A DNA stretch of 64,000 bases. Origin: Oxytricha trifallax. Taxonomy: Eukaryota; Ciliophora; Spirotrichea; Sporadotrichida; Oxytrichidae. The position numbers were made by a program, and so were the translations under genes. Below are positions 59,718-64,000 of the stretch, in pieces. Numbering within the stretch: position 1 is the first letter of the stretch; the number at the start of each line of letters is the position of its first letter. The notes beneath the pieces were generated by a model, which was given only the letters and a program-made list of their open reading frames with translations, had not been told where the DNA came from and made no database searches. The stretch is taken from NCBI GenBank assembly GCA_000711775.1, contig ARYC01025379.1, positions 1-64,000 on the forward strand. Direction: 5' to 3'.

Positions 59718-60159
59718 ATGAATGACGAGATCCTAGCCAAATTCTTATACATATACAAAGAATTCTTAAATGAGCTCCCATTTAAGAGATTATCTTTAGG
59801 ATCATAGGCACATGTGGACTTAGTGTTTTTAAGGCTTGCTACATTCATAGCATTAGTTTATTATTCGAGGTCAAATCGAAAAGGAAAATAATGACAAAAT
59901 TGAAATAAATTAAGCGCTACTCAAAGAACTAGAGGGATTGCCAGATTTTTCAAGTACTTCATTTATTTTTAAAAAAGAAAAGGAAGGCTCTGTTATTATT
60001 GTAACAATCCAGTTGATAGAAATAAAATATGAAGAAAATATTTGGAATTTCTTGCAATTATTACCAATAGTACATGCCTTATATTAAAAATTAGCAGAGA
60101 TAAGAATATGTAATAATCGGTTTGCTAAGGTCTTCACAAGTAAAGGATTTCAATAGTGA
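59718..60159 (+). pseudogene. coding stretch of unknown family, two frames
   Basis: The first frame starts at ATG 59718 (MNDEILAKFLYIYKEFLNEL). The second, open from about 59850 to TGA 60157, reads NNDKIEINQALLKELEGLPD, then SSTSFIFKKEKEGSVIIV, then NIWNFLQLLPIVHALYQKL and ends FAKVFTSKGFQQ. The alternation of charged and hydrophobic residues is convincingly protein-like. No domain could be named with confidence. One frame change near 59880 joins the two parts. No neighbour explains it. Confidence 0.4.
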
Positions 60160-60164
60160 TATAT

Positions 60165-62590
60165 CATTAATACATAAACTTGAGTATTGAAATGATTTAA
60201 ATAAAAATTATATCAAACTTAAATAAAGATTATTCATTTTAATAATATGTCTGATTCAGTATTCATGATTTTCATTTGCTATATTTTTTCTAAAATTATC
60301 TATATTGGTGTATGTAAGTCAACCTAAATATTCGGTGTGGCATAGATATTTAACAAATCTTCTTAACCCTTGAAAATCTTATTTATACAATTGAAGCTTG
60401 AAAAATATAATGCATTATGTATTAACCTTTAACCTCGATCATAAGCAAGATTATTTACTATTTTTTATGGAGTCTTCTGGGGTTAGCAATGAATATTATT
60501 AAGATTTAGCCTATATACTTAAACTTAAGTTGTTAAAATCTTAAAAAAATGTGGTTTTTTTTAATAAAAAACTTTTTTATAACATAAGTTTCAAATCTAC
60601 AATCGGTGCTTACCATGTTCAAGCCTGTAACTGTATTCAATTTTATCTCTTATTTATTCAGGATTTTGTATTTGCAACTTCCTCACATGGATCGAAAGAG
60701 ATTTGATAACCTTTTATATAATCTCATAAAAAAAAATGATTCTGAACCCCTATTAGTAAAATTCAGGAATTTTCTCATAAGTTTCTATCTAAGAACCATA
60801 AAACATTTACTTATTCCTCAGTCGTGTCATTTTATAGTTACTTCTCGCAATATTTAATGTTATACCACGACCTTGATAAGGTGAATTAAAATGATAAAGG
60901 GCTCATCCTTGACTTTGAGTAACTCCTAAGAAAAATTTTAACTCTCTATATCAAAGATTAATTCTATTCAGTGAGCTTATGTTGGTTGCTACAAGGAATT
61001 TAAAGCTGTTAAATAGTTACTTAGTTACAGTTTTGCTTATTTTTATCAATTTAAAAGGAAAATCACGTTATTTTTAAATAAAGACCTCTCCTTAATTCAT
61101 AATCCTGGCTTTAATTTCTACACTATTGCATGTAGTTCATGCTGTTGCAAGTGTCAATGTATGTCCTTCAGCAGTATTATTAGCTATGAAATCAATCATT
61201 TAAGTCCCTATTGCAAATATTTATCATTTTTTACTTTAATCATGAATATCAATTAATCAATTTCGTTAATAAAATTAAATATTTTATAATTTTTATATTG
61301 ATTATAACTTGTTAAAAATAGTGTCACATCCATTTGACAAGGTTAAACAATATATATATTATTTGATATAGGATAAATTTTCTTGAAACTATTCGACAAA
61401 AGATATGAATGATATATTGCAACCAATAAAATAGTTTCCTTTATATAAGTTTTTTATAAAATGAAGACGATTTGATTTTATTTGTGAAATATAAATTGTA
61501 ATTTTTTTATTTATTTAAAATTTCGAAATAAATTTTTTTTACATATTCTATTCTTCATTTAAATTATTTTAAGAGTATTATGTTTTTTAATAAAATTTTA
61601 ATACTAAATAGGCAATTAAATGCTTATAATTCTTATAAAAATATAACTAATAATTTGAATACAATTGGTGATTTTAATGAATAGCATTTAAATATAAATA
61701 AAAACCAATTTAATATCATATAGCAACTACCTTAACCACATTTATAATTTATTTTAAATTAAAAGAATAGCCCAAATAAAATAAAGATAAATGATAACAC
61801 ATTCATTATAATAAACAACAATAAATATATTGATTTTTTTAATGATTTTAAGTAATAATACCATGAAATGTTAGAACTATAATTACTTTTATCTAGATTC
61901 AATTCAATTTATAATCTATTTAAAATTTAATATCTTATGTATTTGTACATTTAGTATGAAATTATAAAATAAATAGGTGAGGGAGGTATATTAAAGCTTT
62001 ATTTTACTTATATTAATTTAACAAAATTTAATAAAATCATAAAGAGTAGAGTGTTTTTAATTAAAACCATATATATATATATATATGCTGGAGAATAGGT
62101 TCTTTTAAAAAGACATTTGATGCAAATGAAATAAATTTCTATCAATAAGGACTTTAAAATATAACTGCCAATGAAATATTACGAGATTAAACTCGGCGAT
62201 ATTTATTTCAGTTGTTTTAACAAAATAATTAATTAAAAATCAATTGTATCAATTTTATTTGAATAATCTTATTATATATATATATATATAGATCATGGAA
62301 TTTTAAATATCTTCAACAAATATTCAATGGAGTTCTTACCATTTTAAATAATTAAGAAATAATTTGATCAGCATTTCGTATTTTACAGAGTTCTTCACTT
62401 TCTTATCTTCCACTATACCATTCTATCTTTCTTCATCTTGCTCTTTTGTGCTTTATCTTCTATACTAACTGAAAATGTTTACGATTTTTATCATCGATTC
62501 AAGTAAACATAAATATATTATTAAATTAATCTATGTTAAGTTAAATAGTAATTTAAAAGTACTAAAAAATAGATAGCAATTAAAGAAGGC
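60165..62590. other. AT-rich DNA with TA microsatellites, no confident gene
   Basis: (TA)n runs lie at about 62071-62087 and 62274-62291. An open frame at 60606-60857 (YLQLPHMDRKRFDNLLYNLI) is mildly protein-like but has no support. Nothing else was recognised. Confidence 0.45.
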
Positions 62591-62594
62591 GGGA

Positions 62595-64000
62595 ATAAAT
62601 GAAGAAAGATAGGCTACAAACCTTAGGGAGGAGGAGGTTGCCAGTGTATGCAGAATAAGAAACTAAGGAGACAGTGGGGGATCACAGCAACAATAAACAT
62701 TGGAAAAGTATATTGAAAGTTCAAAACCGAGTTCTCAAAATTCGACATTTCAAAAATGAATGTTCAATGCTACAATAGGAAATTTAAAGACTTAGACAGA
62801 TTTACTGTCAAAATTTACAATAGCCGACACCTCGAATTCTATCAATCAGTAAGAGAAGCTGAATGATGGGTGAAAAGGAATGAGAGATTCTCTGATAAAC
62901 AGCGAACAAAGAGGAAAGAATAAGTAATAAGCAGCAAGAGACAACTGAACTCTTCAGAACTATTGAACTGAATGTTTGCCTACAGAATGTCATTGGTGAA
63001 TTCAAAGCTAAAGCAAGATCACCTAATAAGAGAAATAGAGATAAAGAACCCAGATTACATAGGATTAGAGGAAACTAGACTATAGAGACTGATTGGAATA
63101 AATAGCAGAGACATAGCCCAAACACAACTGGAAAAAATGGATGTATACTAACATTAAATAGCGGCAAATACGAAATGAAAACAATATAAACTTTGAAAAA
63201 ATACATCACTTGGATAATCCTGAACGTTGGAGGGTTCCCACTACACGTAATAACATTATATATCTTACCATACTGGAATCAAGAAGTTAAGAAACTTCCG
63301 AACAGGCTAATTTTTTATGATTAAATCACTAAAGTAAAAGTGTCAGAAACAGAGGTTAATCGTCATGGGGGATTTAAATTTTCACATTCGGGAATTGGGA
63401 AAAAGACTGAACAAAGAGGGCCTCATAGAATCTTTTCCAGAAGGAGTGGAAACTCATATAAAAGGCAACTACTGGATCAAATTTACTCTAACGTGGAGAC
63501 AGTCAGCTGTGAATCCAGCTTACTAAAGCAAACAGATCACAAATTAATTTAAGTAAAGTTGAGGATAAAATACTAGAATAACGATTTTAAACTATCAGAC
63601 AAAAAATAGCAATAAGAATATATGATATAAGAAAGTAATGTTGGAAAACATTCGTTGAGGAAGGAAGAGAAATGAAAGAGGACTAGCCCATACAAAAATG
63701 CTTTGAGAACAAAGTAGGGAGCCTATTCAAAGGGAGGAACTGGTACTAATAACGACCAGAATGGGCAAAAAAAATGCTGGATGAGCAGCAGGTTATGTAA
63801 TCCAAGATGCAAAAGCAAAATAGAGAGAAGCGATGAGAGACTTAGAGTAATGCCTAGATAGAAATGATGTAAGAGGATTCTTTTACATTGTTAAAAGATT
63901 AACCAAAAGTAAAAAACAAGCTCAACCTATAAAGGAACTTACGATTAAGGATGAGAGAGTGGAGATTAGTGAGTAGCTTTGCGAGGAAGCTGATGTAGAA
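62595..64000 (+). mobile_element. LINE (non-LTR retrotransposon), 5' part with endonuclease, runs off the window
   Basis: Composition changes near 62590. Plus-strand frames carry the APE-type endonuclease of LINEs. IREIEIKNPDYIGLEETR near 63020-63080 holds the conserved Glu in the E-T-R motif. KYEMKTIQTLKKYITWIILN follows near 63165-63230. VMGDLNFHIRELG near 63363 is the GD-x-N motif, followed by KQTDHKL near 63530 where the family has its terminal D-H. Further text (VRGFFYIVKRLTKSKKQAQP near 63870) lies in the linker before the reverse transcriptase, which would begin beyond 64000. Motifs fall in different frames, so this copy has several frame changes. TAA/TAG appear within the coding text as Gln. 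Confidence 0.75.

Noticed and set aside
60606-60857. 83-codon plus-strand frame that vaguely recalls exportin-type helices
   Set aside because: The resemblance is too weak, it has no second motif, and it is within the length expected by chance in AT-rich DNA.
1-64000. tRNA, rRNA, CRISPR array, LTR retroelement, Polinton or other capsid-bearing element
   Set aside because: No supporting sequence (cloverleaf with CCA-type boxes, direct LTRs, protein-primed polymerase or capsid-like text) was recognised on either strand.

Overview
The window reads as germline (micronuclear) DNA of a spirotrich ciliate of the Oxytricha/Tetmemena/Stylonychia type. Three observations support this. First, most recognisable proteins only read through if TAA and TAG mean glutamine and TGA is the only stop. 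Second, one clear telomere-bearing element (TBE) is present, with ends CAAAACCCCAAAACCC, a 3-bp AAT duplication, a transposase, a 22-kDa-type gene and a zinc-finger/kinase gene; a second TBE end lies at 33.1 kb. Third, the DNA is mostly very AT-rich, has few genes and is littered with broken transposons. With only TGA as stop, open frames of 50-150 codons arise by chance in this DNA, so calls rest on motifs, homology to each other, introns or unusually long frames, not on openness alone.

Layout. 1-7.4 kb: a GC-richer island with two divergent multi-exon genes that have tiny GT-AG introns. One is a large unrecognised protein (minus strand). The other is a nearly whole DD34E (IS630/Tc1/mariner-type) transposase with a roughly 400-residue insertion inside its catalytic fold (plus strand). 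7.5-17.5 kb: AT-rich DNA with one transposase fragment, a small intact frame and short repeats. 17.5-21.2 kb: decayed coding stretches, one with an Hsp70-like patch. 22.9-23.5, 41.7-42.2 and 53.3-54.0 kb: three copies of a GC-richer SINE-like repeat.

24.6-30.9 kb: the most interesting stretch. It holds an intact zinc-finger/MT-A70 methyltransferase-like gene, a decayed DD34E transposase, a gene of the same family as the TBE 22-kDa protein, an intact 469-residue gene of unknown function and a G4T4G4 block like a TBE end. It resembles a TBE-like element that carries an MT-A70 domain where TBEs carry a kinase.

31-47 kb: decayed genes, a solo TBE end, two long foldback repeats and a degenerate gene with a possible ubiquitin-protease-like segment. 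48-53.1 kb: a TIR element inserted inside a DD34E transposase gene, directly followed by an internally deleted TBE of about 3.3 kb. 54-56.2 kb: another decayed 22-kDa-family gene. 59.7-60.2 kb: an unrecognised coding stretch. 62.6-64 kb: the 5' part of a LINE with an endonuclease domain, running off the window. No tRNA, rRNA or CRISPR array was seen.
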